A stretch of 64,000 nt of DNA from Aphrocallistes beatrix (GCA_963281255.1 OY725501.1:2953674-3017673); one strand, 5' to 3'; counted from the first letter of the stretch, positions 31,624 to 41,993 are shown. Numbers and translations are program-made. Notes: generated by a model from the sequence alone, not told the origin.

Positions 31624-31920
31624 CAGTTGAAACTGGGTTTTTTTGACACCCCATTTGCACGAAAAAATGTCAAAAAGACCCAGTGTTGCGCATCCCACTA
31701 CGAAGAAAATATATTTTAGAGGTCATAGTAAGAATTATTAAGTATGTAAAGGTTAATTTCTTGACTCCGTAGTCGTTGGCAATTGCCGTCAGAGGGTGAC
31801 CCTTGTCGAGACGCAGGACTATCTCGTGCCTTTCCGTCAGTGTCAGACGTTTCTGTTTTGTTATGGATGTCATGAACTAATTGCTGAAAATTGGGTGTCA
31901 AAAAAACACGGTGTCAACTG
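31624..31920 (-). mobile_element. pogo/Tigger-like element remnant with CENP-B-type HTH fragment
   Basis: The inverted ends CAGTTGAAACTGGGTTTTT and AAAAACACGGTGTCAACTG are flanked by TA (31622-31623 and 31921-31922). Inside, the minus-strand frame 31670-31873 encodes a 67-residue fragment with KRLTLTERHEIVLRLDKG and AIANDYGVKK. This matches the N-terminal helix-turn-helix of pogo/Tigger transposases and CENP-B. The catalytic DDE part is absent, so it is a 297-bp deletion derivative. Confidence 0.8.
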
Positions 31921-32518
31921 TACATAAAACTCAGATTTTTACACCAACAATTGTCAAAAAATGCCGATTGTCAAATAAACCCAGTGTCAAAAAAACCCGA
32001 TGGAAATTCTATAGTAGAAACATGAAAAAACAATCTGCAGCAAAATATGTCAAAAAATACGTGACTTAACTCACAATTTTATGAAGAAAATATTTTTTTA
32101 CATCCTTGCAAAGGGGAATATGTAAAAATAAATGTAGTATTAATTATTGCTAAGAACAATACAATCCAATTTTATCGCAATTAGAACTCTATTTATTTGT
32201 TGTAGTCACCATTATCTGAGTATGGTTTATGACATTGATTTGATGTACACCGCATAGAATGTCTTCATCACTCAATATCTTACGTAAACATGAAGCTACT
32301 GAATAATAACTGACGACATGAGTGCTTTGATGTAATGACCAATATTATTATTACAAATTAATGAAAAAGGGGAGTATTAAACTCAGCTGAATTATATAGT
32401 AAACCCATAGCTGTTAATTAATTAAAAATTGAGCTCTACCTCCACAAATTCAGAATTTAATCTCATTGTATTTAAAGTTCCTTCACTAGTTACATACATA
32501 GCCTTATTGCCACAGCTC
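31921..32518. other. Upstream region of AMD1
   Basis: The left part has further fragments with AAACCCAGTGTCAAAAAAAC, likely another degraded pogo-like end (about 31950-32010). Nearer the gene there are several tiny upstream ATG frames (for example 32290 on, seven codons) whose transcription is unknown. No further gene is seen. Confidence 0.4.
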
Positions 32519-33625
32519 ATGGTGGATCCCAGTGCAACCTATTCTCAGTTCCAAAAGGGAAGCGAATCCCCTAAGATCTACCAGCATGCGCGGAATATCC
32601 TCAGTAACACGGGGTTTTTCGAGGGCACAGAGAAGTTGCTCGAGGTGTGGCTATGTCCCCCACAGGCCGGAGAGGTAGAAACTAATGGTGAAAGCGAGAA
32701 TAAGAATCCTTGGACCAGCCTGAGGTGCATTTCAGAAGCTGAGTGGAACCACATCTTGAAGCATTATGCCAAATGCACCGTAATGAGCGTGGTTAGCAAC
32801 GATAAAGTGGACGCGTACATGCTCAGTGAGAGTAGCCTGATCGTCTATGACAACAAGTTCATCCTTAAGACGTGCGGCTCCACCACACCCCTGGCTGCTC
32901 TACAGCCCATCATGACGTTCGCACGGGAGAAGTGCAACCTTTCGCATGTGACAGATGTGTTCTATTCGCGCCGTGGGTACGCAGATCCGTTTGCTCAGGT
33001 CACTCCGCACCGCTCCTATGACGAAGAGGTGAAGTACCTGAACGGAATGTTCAAGTCCGGCAGTGCTTACATCCTGGGCCGACTCAATGGGGATCCGTGG
33101 TACCTGTACATTCTGGACCATGAGGAGGAGAACCAGCTGCCAGACCAAACACTCGAACTGCTGATGACGTCACTACCTCCTGAAGTGATGTCACACTTCA
33201 CCTTAGCTGCGCATCCAACTGCAAAAGAGATGTGTGAGTCAGTCGGGATAAAAGAGTTGTTTCCTTCCTTCTCCTTTGATTTGAAAGCGTTTGATCCCTG
33301 CGGTTTTTCACTCAACGGAATTGATGGAGAGTTCTACATCACCTGCCATGTGACACCACAGACAAACTGCTCCTACCTCAGCTTCGAGACGAACTGGCCG
33401 CAGGAAGAGTATACGCAGCTAGTGAAGAAGTTGGTTGGAATTTTCCATCCCGAAAACACCCTCATGACCCTGTTTGTGAACCAGGCCTCTCTCTGTCCCA
33501 ACTCATCGGTAGGTGTCAGAGACGCTGAAATTCAGGGTTACAAGCGGATGGACAAACAGTACTGTGAGTTTCCTAACTCCTATAACGTGACACTCTTAAC
33601 CATTTCTAGAATTGTTAATAGTTAG
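32519..33625 (+). CDS. AMD1: S-adenosylmethionine decarboxylase proenzyme
   Basis: Makes decarboxylated AdoMet, the aminopropyl donor for spermidine and spermine. The proenzyme cleaves itself and forms a pyruvoyl group. In this 368-residue frame FFEGTEKLLEVW is at 33, and the cleavage motif LSESS places the bond at Glu104-Ser105 (human Glu67-Ser68). KTCG supplies Cys119 (human Cys82). FYSR, YILGRLNGDPWYLY and the C-terminal VSFETNW-like LSFETNW and TLFVNQ blocks follow. The ATG at 32519 was chosen because the frame further upstream lacks an ATG. Even so, the protein has about 27 extra residues before the usual start. An acceptor-like CCACAG lies three bases before the ATG. GC-richer than the neighbouring spacers. 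Confidence 0.95.
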   Translation: MVDPSATYSQFQKGSESPKIYQHARNILSNTGFFEGTEKLLEVWLCPPQAGEVETNGESENKNPWTSLRCISEAEWNHILKHYAKCTVMSVVSNDKVDAYMLSESSLIVYDNKFILKTCGSTTPLAALQPIMTFAREKCNLSHVTDVFYSRRGYADPFAQVTPHRSYDEEVKYLNGMFKSGSAYILGRLNGDPWYLYILDHEEENQLPDQTLELLMTSLPPEVMSHFTLAAHPTAKEMCESVGIKELFPSFSFDLKAFDPCGFSLNGIDGEFYITCHVTPQTNCSYLSFETNWPQEEYTQLVKKLVGIFHPENTLMTLFVNQASLCPNSSVGVRDAEIQGYKRMDKQYCEFPNSYNVTLLTISRIVNS

Positions 33626-34004
33626 CACCTCTCTCCACTCGTAGGCTGTCTTAGGATTTTTAAATCTATTTCTGAACTTTTTTCACACTTAATTAAGTTT
33701 TCCTTATTATTGTAATATGATATTTTACTATTTTATTATTTACAACAGAATAACTTCAGTAATAATTGATGTTAGTTTTTTTTGTTTTTCGGCATCCAGT
33801 TGTCTAAGGCCTTAAAAAAATCTGGATTCAGCTGTGACCAGTCAAATTTTATGCTGGAATTATTTTTTCCGATGGAATCTTGTTGAACTCTTCTAGGATA
33901 AACCCACTCGTTAAAATAGTAAAGAGTAGAAACAGTATTTAACTTATTTGAAAATTCCATATATTGTTGTTAGTTGATAATCATTGCTTCATTCAAATAC
34001 GACA

Positions 34005-34475
34005 ATGGCACATTTCGACGAGAAATCAGGAGTAGTGCTTTGTGACACTGAATGGGGGAGTTGGGCTCAAACGGTAGAAGAGGTGCAAGTGTCTGTGAAT
34101 CTCGCGAATAAAACACGAGCCAAGGAAATAGTATGTCAAATCAAGCCGCACTCCATCAAGCTTGTTGTCCATGGCAAGGAGCTATTTAGCGGACAGCTCT
34201 ACAATACTGTCATAGAGGACGAGAGCACGTGGACCCTCAATGATGGGAAACAGCTGGAAATCATTTTGATTAAGAGTGTGAGAGATGCGAGTAATTGCTG
34301 GAGATCTCTACTTACGGACAAATACCTTGCAGACTCAAAAGTGTTTGATGATATGGAGAAGAAGTTGACTTTGGAAAGGTTCCATTTGGAGCATCCAGGG
34401 TTCGACTTCAGTAATGCGGATATAACCGGGAATTATCATAAAGGAGGCCCGAATATGGACAATCTTGATAAGTAG
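34005..34475 (+). CDS. NUDCD2: NudC domain-containing protein 2
   Basis: A small CS/p23-fold co-chaperone of the NudC family, linked in animals to Hsp90 and to stability of LIS1/dynein-pathway proteins. The 156 residues match human NUDCD2 (157) along their length: EKSGVVLCDTEWGSWAQTVEEV at the start, the CS core with WTLNDGK and RDASNCWRSLL, and a conserved C-terminus LTLERFHLEHPGFDFSNADI then GNYHKGGPNMDNL. The ATG at 34005 is the first in frame. The preceding codons lack an ATG and have no counterpart in the family. It lies 379 bases after AMD1 and 212 before PRIMPOL on the same strand. Confidence 0.95.
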   Translation: MAHFDEKSGVVLCDTEWGSWAQTVEEVQVSVNLANKTRAKEIVCQIKPHSIKLVVHGKELFSGQLYNTVIEDESTWTLNDGKQLEIILIKSVRDASNCWRSLLTDKYLADSKVFDDMEKKLTLERFHLEHPGFDFSNADITGNYHKGGPNMDNLDK

Positions 34476-34577
34476 CAGCCTGATGCTGCCTCTGTTTGTA
34501 TTATTGTTTATATTTTGGGTTATTTAATACTCGTAATAATAGAAAAAAACGTTTCGACCTTATTCAATTCAACACAA

Positions 34578-34583
34578 AATAAA
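34578..34583 (+). terminator. Polyadenylation signal of NUDCD2
   Basis: AATAAA lies about 100 bases after the NUDCD2 stop and about 105 before the next ATG. A second AATAAA lies near 34665, close to the PRIMPOL start. Confidence 0.5.
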
Positions 34584-34687
34584 ACAATTTGAAGATTTTA
34601 AGAATTGAGGACTTCACTCAATTTCTCAGCTCTAACTGTGATGTTAGTTTGCATTATATTCTGTAAATAAAAGTATTCAAACACGTA

Positions 34688-36238
34688 ATGGCACTGACAT
34701 TGAAAGAATCTAAGTCAGCTAGTCATGGCAGACATCTCAAATTACTCTCCCTTATCGAGAAGGGGACACATGGAGGTGCGCGACCCAATCCGAAACCTAA
34801 CCCTGACCCAATTCCGCTCTTAGAAGACAGAGCAGATAAAATAATTGTGTGGCGAGAGTTCCCGAAGCAGAATCAGGCCATTGACTTCGCAAAGAAATGC
34901 CGCTACAATGTCGGAGTGTTCTCATTCGAATCTGCGAAATTTGGCACTTCGGGCCAGAGGCATTTTATAGTCAGTGCCTATCACACATTCGTACATCGCT
35001 ACTTCGATTCTATCATTCAGAAATGCAAGCCTCACTTCTATGAGGTGATTGTAGAAGGAGCTGTCTGCAAGGTGTACTTCGATATCGAATATCAGAAGCT
35101 GATCAATCCCTCCGTGGACGGAGTCAAGCTGCTGAACATCTTCATTCAGTACGTCAATTTCTGTCTCGACCATTTCTATGGAATTGTGTGTGACCGTCGA
35201 AGTGTATTGGATCTGGAATCGAGTAGTGAAAAGAAGTTTTCTCGCCACTTAATTTACCATTTCCCTAATGCGATATTTCATAGTAATAGAGAGTTGGGGA
35301 AATTCGTTGCATTCATCTGCGATGAGCTACGCCACTTGGAGTCCACTGGTTCATTCCGTGTCCTCTCTCCTAAGGAATGCATCCGCAGTAAGCGAGCGAG
35401 CTGGAGGAGTAGCGGCGTAGAATGTCCTGATAAAGATAGCCTACTGCAGCTCTTCATCTTGAACGATAAAGGAAGTAAGGTGTTGATTTGTGATGAAGGG
35501 GTGTATAGTAAGAACAGAAACTTTCGTCTTTACCTCTCCTCCAAACTCGGGAAAGAAGTAGTCCTCAAGCTCTCGCCTGAAAACAAGTTCATACCTTTAT
35601 CCTACGACTCCGATGATACGGACACTGCTCCATCCAAGAAACATATAAATTGCTTGTTCAACTCGTTAATCGCTCATGTGCCCTGTGATCATAACTTGAA
35701 AATTCTAACGTTTGAGTCTCTCATTCCAACAGACGCAGCTTGCGCTCATTTTCCTTCTCACGGTCCTAATAATCCAGAATTACTTCCAGTTGAATTCCAA
35801 GACTCTTCTCCCTACCCTCCTCTAGACGCGTTCATCAGAGCTCTCATCACGAGGGATGGGTCTCTTGGACGAATTCGTAGAGTGAGCTACTTCCCAGAGG
35901 GAAAGCTGGTCATATTTGACATCACAGCCTATCGCTACTGCGAGAATATTCAGCGACATCATAAGAGTAATAACATTATGCTTCTCGCCAACTTAGAAAG
36001 ACTGGTTTACTACCAGAAATGCCATGATCCCGATTGCAAGAAGGTGCAATTCAAATCTAGTGACATGCCTATCCCCCCTGAGGTAGTTTCAGAATGCTTT
36101 CGTCAGCCAGAGGATGAATTCCAGGATTTGGATATGGAGAATTTCGAATCAGATTTCGATGATGATATTAGTGATGATGAATGGGGACGGATCTCAGAAA
36201 AAATGGAAACCTCAGTCACTTACAATACAGAACCATAG
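34688..36238 (+). CDS. PRIMPOL: PrimPol, DNA-directed primase/polymerase
   Basis: An AEP-superfamily enzyme that reprimes DNA synthesis past lesions in nucleus and mitochondria. All hallmarks are seen in 516 residues: VWREFPKQ (54-61); motif I DIE with metal-binding Asp132 and Glu134; motif II SRH at 185-187; motif III with Asp269 in CDEGVYSKNRNFRLY; and the zinc knuckle Cys418, His425, Cys445 and Cys450 in YRYCENIQRHHKSNNIM and YQKCHDPDC. The C-terminus is acidic (ESDFDDDISDDEWGRI) and is the likely RPA-binding region. Only one such patch is visible, where human PrimPol has two. Slightly shorter than human (560). Single exon. Confidence 0.96.
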   Translation: MALTLKESKSASHGRHLKLLSLIEKGTHGGARPNPKPNPDPIPLLEDRADKIIVWREFPKQNQAIDFAKKCRYNVGVFSFESAKFGTSGQRHFIVSAYHTFVHRYFDSIIQKCKPHFYEVIVEGAVCKVYFDIEYQKLINPSVDGVKLLNIFIQYVNFCLDHFYGIVCDRRSVLDLESSSEKKFSRHLIYHFPNAIFHSNRELGKFVAFICDELRHLESTGSFRVLSPKECIRSKRASWRSSGVECPDKDSLLQLFILNDKGSKVLICDEGVYSKNRNFRLYLSSKLGKEVVLKLSPENKFIPLSYDSDDTDTAPSKKHINCLFNSLIAHVPCDHNLKILTFESLIPTDAACAHFPSHGPNNPELLPVEFQDSSPYPPLDAFIRALITRDGSLGRIRRVSYFPEGKLVIFDITAYRYCENIQRHHKSNNIMLLANLERLVYYQKCHDPDCKKVQFKSSDMPIPPEVVSECFRQPEDEFQDLDMENFESDFDDDISDDEWGRISEKMETSVTYNTEP

Positions 36239-36496
36239 TTACTTCTAAAAATCATTTAACATAACGATTTTCCCCTTACTCGATATTAGTTCTTCTATAA
36301 GGGTCTATACTCTACTTTAATTATTTTTATTTGTTTTAAAATTTTCGATATTTTAGAAGTAAAAGTAAAGTATGACATTTGTATACCCCCGAATCCATTT
36401 ATTTTATGTTCTTGGGGGGTTGACACAGGTGGAGGTACTGCTTAAATATGACATCAATATAATCTTATTTGATTTCTGTTTAGAATTAGCACAAGT

Positions 36497-38269
36497 ATGC
36501 CAAGTTATTTGAGAAGAGACAAAAGAATAAATCATAACCGCCTCACTAAATCTAAGCGTAAATCAGCAGATCTGGGTAGAAGGATAAGACTGTTGAAAAG
36601 CATTGCTGACAAACATTTACCGCAAACTTCCCCAACTAAAGATTTAGGAGGAAAGATAGATGAAGACTGGAATAGTTTAGGAAATAATGACATTCCACCA
36701 GTACAGGAAGAATTACGCTCTCAAACGGAAGATGTCAGTATGGATTTACCATCTCTACCTGCTACCAGCAGTCTGCTAGAGCAGAGCTATCTCTTCTCCT
36801 CACTGACAGACAAAGTGAGCAGCAAAACCCTGAGTGCAATCGAGGAGATGGGATTCACGCGGATGACTGAGATCCAGCACAAAGCCATCCGTCCCCTCCT
36901 CTCCGGACGCGACCTGATGGGAGCGGCGAAGACCGGGTCCGGGAAGACCCTAGCCTTCCTCCTCCCAGTCGCCGAACTGCTGCACAAGCTGAGATTCACC
37001 CCGCGACAGGGAACCGGCGCTCTCATCATCTCTCCCACGCGAGAGCTGTCCCTGCAGACGTACGGCGTCACGACGGAACTGATGAAGCACCACAGCCAGA
37101 CCTACGGACTCGTCATGGGAGGAGCCAATCGCCGCATTGAAGCGATTAAACTCAACAAAGGTGTGAACCTCCTGATCGCAACCCCCGGGCGCCTTTTGGA
37201 CCACCTACAGAGCACAGACGGGTTCGTGTACCACAACTTGAAGTGTTTAGTCATAGACGAAGCGGACCGCATCATGGAGATCGGGTTTGAGGAGGAGATG
37301 AAACAGATCATGCGTCTCCTCCCTTCCGAGAACAGACAGACCATGCTCTTCTCGGCGACACAGAGCAAGAACGTGCAGGACCTAGCCTCGCTGTCCCTCA
37401 GGAGCACACCCCTCTACGTCGGAGTGGACGACAACGCGCTCAGCTCCACAGTGGAGGGACTGCAGCAGGGGTACATCGTCGTGCCCTCTGAGCTGAGACT
37501 CCTACTCCTCTTCACTTTCCTGAAGCGTAACGTGGGCAAGAAGGTCATGGTGTTCTTCTCCTCGTGCAACGCGGTCAAGTTCCACTCAGAGCTGCTGAAC
37601 TACATCGAGATTAAAGTGATGGACATTCACGGGAAGCAGAAGCAGCAGAAGAGAACCGCCACCTTCTACGAGTTCTGCCAGGCGCAGCAGGGAACGCTGC
37701 TATGTACGGACGTAGCTGCGAGGGGGCTGGACATCCCACAGGTGGATTGGATTGTACAATTCGACCCTCCCGACGACCCCAAGGAGTACATCCACCGAGT
37801 GGGGAGGACAGCCAGGGGGGAAGGTGCGAAAGGTAACGCCCTCATATTCCTTCTCCCAGAAGAGCTGATGTTTCTGAAGTACCTGAGACAGGCTAAAGTG
37901 CCTCTCAACGAGTACGAATTTGACAAAAGTAAAGTCTACAACATTCAAACACAGCTTGAGAAGTTGATCTCTAAGAATTACTTCCTCCATCGATCGGCCA
38001 AGGATGCGTATCGGTCCTACCTGCAAGCCTACGCATCCCATTCCCTCAAGTCCGTGTTCAACGTCGCGAACATATCCCTCCAGCCCGTGGCGAAGGCGTT
38101 CGGCTTCACAGTCCCGCCCACTGTGAACCTGAGCGTCCACAGCAGCAAGAGTGATAGACCGCGGAAGCGATTGGGTCAGGCGGGATATCAGGGCAGTGCG
38201 AAGAAGACGAGGAAGAACTTCATATACAAAGATAAGACCAAGAGAGAGAGTAAGAATTTTGTTAGGTAA
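36497..38269 (+). CDS. DDX18: DEAD-box RNA helicase DDX18/Has1
   Basis: A nucleolar ATP-dependent RNA helicase of 60S ribosome biogenesis. In 590 residues, a basic N-terminal tail (1-40) and acidic linker precede the helicase core. Seen are the Q motif region with GFTRMTEIQ (119-127), Walker [10 protein letters not shown] (143-151), [19 protein letters not shown] (254-257), SAT (286-288), [14 protein letters not shown] and HRVGRTARG. Has1/DDX18-specific stretches are [20 protein letters not shown] and [25 protein letters not shown], followed by [18 protein letters not shown]. The tail is Lys/Arg-rich ([18 protein letters not shown]), as in orthologues. An acceptor-like TTTCTGTTTAG lies 13 bases before the ATG. 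GC-rich compared with the GTPase genes. Confidence 0.96.
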   Translation: MPSYLRRDKRINHNRLTKSKRKSADLGRRIRLLKSIADKHLPQTSPTKDLGGKIDEDWNSLGNNDIPPVQEELRSQTEDVSMDLPSLPATSSLLEQSYLFSSLTDKVSSKTLSAIEEMGFTRMTEIQHKAIRPLLSGRDLMGAAKTGSGKTLAFLLPVAELLHKLRFTPRQGTGALIISPTRELSLQTYGVTTELMKHHSQTYGLVMGGANRRIEAIKLNKGVNLLIATPGRLLDHLQSTDGFVYHNLKCLVIDEADRIMEIGFEEEMKQIMRLLPSENRQTMLFSATQSKNVQDLASLSLRSTPLYVGVDDNALSSTVEGLQQGYIVVPSELRLLLLFTFLKRNVGKKVMVFFSSCNAVKFHSELLNYIEIKVMDIHGKQKQQKRTATFYEFCQAQQGTLLCTDVAARGLDIPQVDWIVQFDPPDDPKEYIHRVGRTARGEGAKGNALIFLLPEELMFLKYLRQAKVPLNEYEFDKSKVYNIQTQLEKLISKNYFLHRSAKDAYRSYLQAYASHSLKSVFNVANISLQPVAKAFGFTVPPTVNLSVHSSKSDRPRKRLGQAGYQGSAKKTRKNFIYKDKTKRESKNFVR

Positions 38270-38722
38270 GCTAGGGGAGATTTTAGGAATTCATTCTGCC
38301 AATTTGTTTCTTATTGAATATGGGTTATTTGCAGTCGACTAGTCGCACAAATAACTAGAGTTCATTACAGAGCCACTGTAAATTGGGACTGCATTAATCA
38401 TGATCCATCATTACATCATGCGAAAACCTACAGTTAGTAGCAAGTTACTTTTTGGAGATGTACTAATAAGAAGAATACTACAGTTAAAACCAAATCACAT
38501 AAATTGTTATTAGTGGTAATTGAACAGCCATCTTTTAGCCATCTAAAAGTCAGAGATCATATTCAGGGAACTTAATCATGTTATACGTATTCTGAGTCAG
38601 GTCATTTTATTTTATTTTAACTTAACTCGCTCTGTACGTATACTGATACAATTTTGAATGAAGTTCTACCAATTAGCTTGTTAACTTCATACAGTTTCAT
38701 TCACTCAATCTAATCTTTCGAA
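38270..38722. other. Spacer between DDX18 and eL42
   Basis: AT-rich and without a recognisable gene. The pyrimidine-rich TTCATTCACTCAATCTAATC just before the eL42 ATG may be a TOP-like start or an acceptor tract. Confidence 0.4.
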
Positions 38723-39037
38723 ATGGTGAACATTCCTAAATTCATCCGCACATACTGTCCCAGCCTGAAGAGACACACTGTACACAAGGTGAGTCAGTAC
38801 AAGAAGGGGAAGGAGCGGTCCCTCGCTCAGGGGAGACGGCGATACGATAGGAAACAGAAAGGGTACGGCGGTCAGACAAAACCCATCTTGAAGAAGAAAG
38901 CGAAAACAACGAGAAAAATCGTTCTCAAAATGCAGTGCCAGGAGAGTCATAAAATGAAGCAGAAATCCCTGAAGCGATGCAAACACTTCGAGCTGGGAGG
39001 AGACAAGAAGAGGAAGGGACAGATGATCCAGTATTAG
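38723..39037 (+). CDS. RPL36A: 60S ribosomal protein eL42 (L36A/L44) with altered zinc ribbon
   Basis: A component of the large ribosomal subunit near the E site. The 104 residues match the family nearly throughout: [42 protein letters not shown] and [20 protein letters not shown]. The zinc ribbon differs. Human has Cys12, Cys15, Cys72 and Cys77. Here Cys12 and Cys72 remain, but position 15 is Leu (YCPSLKRH) and the segment after Cys72 (CQESHKMK) has no second cysteine and is two residues shorter. The frame is otherwise intact and conserved, so this is either a zinc-independent form or a divergent paralogue. No second eL42 gene is visible in the window. Confidence 0.93.
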   Translation: MVNIPKFIRTYCPSLKRHTVHKVSQYKKGKERSLAQGRRRYDRKQKGYGGQTKPILKKKAKTTRKIVLKMQCQESHKMKQKSLKRCKHFELGGDKKRKGQMIQY

Positions 39038-39279
39038 AATTGATTCGTGCTAGGTTTATTAGACTAGGATTTAAACTGGTAGTCCAGGTTTAATTAGCAT
39101 AGGATTATTGGTTAATTAATTGTAGTGGATAATTGATACTACCGTCTACCGTCTTAAAACGATATAATTAAGTATTACACTTTATCAACTCTCAAACGAA
39201 ATATAATTGAGTTCTATTTGGACATATCCACACAATCTAAACTCAACTGAAAAAAAGTCAAGTTCTTTGCTTGTATTTA

Positions 39280-41061
39280 CTAAGATTCTAGTTTAGCAAA
39301 CTTTTCAGAGATCGGTTTCCCTTCCTTTAGCCGCTCACTAACCTTCAGCATTTCAGTCCTGAGAATTTCAAGAATCTTCGTTTTGGGCTTATCTTGCAAT
39401 CCTCGAGACATTTCTTTGCATTGAGCAGGCGTCGGCATGTCTGTCTTGGATTTCAGATGCTCGATGTTTGAATGGAGATCTACGAGGGCACCCAAACTCA
39501 TGCTGGGGTACATCTGTTTCAAAATTTTCTGTGAAATGATATTCTTTCCCTCGCGTTTATTTGTACACTCCACGGATGCTTCGAACTTCCCAATCACTAA
39601 GCGAAGAAAGTAATTATTGTCTTCTAGCTGTTTAACCTCGAATTCCGGTTTTTGCTGCAAAGGCGTTCTCTTCTGTAGACATTGCTTCAGGATTTGGAAA
39701 GGCCGTGGTAACCCAGCTTGTGAAAGCTTCGCCATCGCTAAGTCATCGTCAACACTCATCTCATACAACTCTTTCAAGTTCTTATTGAAAGTCGAATACT
39801 TCTTATTTATGAATTCATGGAACTTCTGATACACCTGTGGGCAGACCAGTTTCAATGTAGACTCGCTAGCTTTTTGCTTCGCTAACTTCTTGGAAGAGCC
39901 TCCCTCAGACGCATACTGGACTCCTTTCAGTATGACAGTGCAGATGAACGGCTTGACACTATCGGTCACTTCTCTGAAAGTGTACTCCGCCCTCACCTTG
40001 AGATGGTGCATGGCATACTCGTCAAGTAGCGCCACTGGAGTCTTGTTCATCAAATTTACCCGCCACACATTTTGATGCTTACTCGCTTCTCCCAAGCCTT
40101 TCGGTAATTCGATTTCCAAAATATTCGGGTTAGTAACTGGTTTCCTTTTCCCTTCATTAGCCTCCTTCCTATAATTCTCAACTACGTTCTCTTCAAATTC
40201 CCACAAATTCTTCAGATAGACTTGGACCTTATCACTCGACAGAGTTTGATGCTCTCTCGGGTCCTTCTTCAGTCCGCATTTCTCTTCCAACACCTTAGCT
40301 CCATCTCTACTCCCGAACATCCATTCCTTCATGCATGGTATTGAGTCTATTGGCGTGAAATGAGAGCGGGCATTTTTCGATTTCGGTAGAAAATAAGGTC
40401 TCGACCATGTCACTACTCGTGTCGGCGCATGATAGTATACCGGCACGCCACTTTTGTGCCACACTTGTACCCATTCTTCCGGTAATGGCATGGGCTCTTT
40501 GCTCCCCTCCGCACATTTAATGACCACTTGTTTGGTTAGTTGTGGGGTAGGACAATGCTCATCTATTATCTCGCCATCTTCCAGATCGCTGTCATCTGAC
40601 TTGGATGCCCCAAAAACAGAGTTTTCATTTTTCATCAGCTCCTGCAGTTCCAATTTAATCCCATCTATTGGGAATGCTTTCTCAAACTTTTCTATCTCAT
40701 CCGGGGTAATATAGCTAGAAGTATCTATGGTGATCTCTCCTTCATCGTCGTAGAATGAAGGTATCAAATCTGAGATGTTGTCCTGAGAAAACGTTTGCAA
40801 CGAATCGCTATCTAGAATTGATTCATTGAAGAAATTCGAAGTGTCGAACTGTGTTAAATCCTCAGCATCTTGCTGGAAAGGGAATCCGAGATCGTAATCT
40901 GCTAAATTCATTGGGTCCTGCAACATGCTACTACTACTAGTCGGTAGGTCGATTTGGTCCATCAACTCAGTACTAGAGGGTCCTGGAAACTGGAATTCTT
41001 CCTTTAGGAAAGACAGAGCATCTGGATTCTCCAAAATTTGCTGGAATGGATCTATATCCAT
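39280..41061 (-). CDS. DGCR8: Microprocessor subunit DGCR8/Pasha
   Basis: The RNA-binding partner of Drosha in nuclear primary-microRNA processing. In 593 residues: an acidic N-terminus (1-165); a WW-type segment LPEEWVQVWHKSGVPVYYH then TWSRPYFL (192-225); IPC with Cys243, the counterpart of human Cys352 that binds haem; two double-stranded RNA-binding domains (about 342-408 with SSKKLAKQKA, and 452-520 with KREGKNIISQKIL); and a C-terminal helix (about 560-582, TKILEILRTEMLKVSERLKE) that matches the Drosha-binding tail. Shorter than human (773), mainly in the N-terminus. The ATG at 41061 follows an acceptor-like CTAACCTAG by four bases. Convergent with eL42 across 242 bases. Confidence 0.95.
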   Translation of the reverse strand: MDIDPFQQILENPDALSFLKEEFQFPGPSSTELMDQIDLPTSSSSMLQDPMNLADYDLGFPFQQDAEDLTQFDTSNFFNESILDSDSLQTFSQDNISDLIPSFYDDEGEITIDTSSYITPDEIEKFEKAFPIDGIKLELQELMKNENSVFGASKSDDSDLEDGEIIDEHCPTPQLTKQVVIKCAEGSKEPMPLPEEWVQVWHKSGVPVYYHAPTRVVTWSRPYFLPKSKNARSHFTPIDSIPCMKEWMFGSRDGAKVLEEKCGLKKDPREHQTLSSDKVQVYLKNLWEFEENVVENYRKEANEGKRKPVTNPNILEIELPKGLGEASKHQNVWRVNLMNKTPVALLDEYAMHHLKVRAEYTFREVTDSVKPFICTVILKGVQYASEGGSSKKLAKQKASESTLKLVCPQVYQKFHEFINKKYSTFNKNLKELYEMSVDDDLAMAKLSQAGLPRPFQILKQCLQKRTPLQQKPEFEVKQLEDNNYFLRLVIGKFEASVECTNKREGKNIISQKILKQMYPSMSLGALVDLHSNIEHLKSKTDMPTPAQCKEMSRGLQDKPKTKILEILRTEMLKVSERLKEGKPISEKFAKLES

Positions 41062-41479
41062 GTTGCTAGGTTAGATACCTTCCTCTTCTAATATAAATAC
41101 ATGTAATGGCTACATTTTATTTTAAACTGATGAATTGTACGTATGATCGTCTTCAAATTCAGTAGACTTCTTACAATGACGCATTCAGTGCAAAACAACA
41201 TTTAGATATAACTAAAAAGTTTCATATCTAATAAAATTCCTTGATATATTAAGTCCAATAGTTAATTCCTTAAAAGGAGAGAAACCAATTCCGAGCGGGT
41301 GCAGCGACGAAATTTCGCACGAATTTTTAAAGTGTGAAATATACACAGATCATCATATATGGATCTAAGTTATTGCTTTGTTTTATTAACAACAACATAC
41401 GTCATACAATAATTTACTTTTATGGTAGTTAAGCCATATAAGTATGTATAATGTATAGAACAGTGTAGAGTAATTCAAG

Positions 41480-41700
41480 AATAATTCTCAGAAATGAATG
41501 AACTCTAAAAAATAGCTAGATTTGAATGCATTCTTAGAAAAAATCTGATAATTCGCTAAGAATTCTAAGAATTGAATAGAAATCTTGAAAAATTCTTAGA
41601 GAATTCATTAAAATTCATAAATTTTGGATTCTAAGAAATTCTTTAGATTTCTTACATTTTTTTGAAATTTCGCTAAGAATGAAGTTAAGAATAATGCTAA
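41480..41700. repeat. AGAATTCT-type palindromic repeat cluster between DGCR8 and APH-1
   Basis: About ten variants of AAGAATTCTTAGAA and its halves (TTCTTAGA, CTAAGAATT) occur in both orientations within ~220 AT-rich bases. Arrays of alternating GAA and TTC look like heat-shock elements, but the motif can equally come from a degraded MITE. It lies in the divergent promoter interval of two genes. Confidence 0.45.
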
Positions 41701-41993
41701 GCATTTTATAAATAATTATGGCCTCAAGCCTCATTTTATAACCTAACTAGGTCACAGTCACATCAATTCCAACTCCCCACTCCACCACATTGCAACCAAC
41801 ACATACCTACCGTTTAAAATGATCAAATATTAGTAAATAAAGTTAATTAATTATTAGTTTGCATTGTACAGCAATGCTGTTTTAATTTATCCATAGCAGT
41901 ACTAGTACATATAATTGGTTCTCTTAGAACTTAGCTCAATTTCCACAACACATTTGATCTAGTAATTCACAGAAAAAATTGTGCTGGATAGTA

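Noticed and set aside
32281..32430. Regulatory upstream peptide of AMD1 like the mammalian hexapeptide uORF
   Set aside because: Several tiny upstream frames exist but none encodes a peptide resembling the mammalian one, and transcript extent is unknown.
41979..41993. Extended starts upstream of the ATG for APH-1, AMD1 and NUDCD2
   Set aside because: The frames continue upstream only through TTG-type codons and have no family similarity there; the first ATG fits the homologues.
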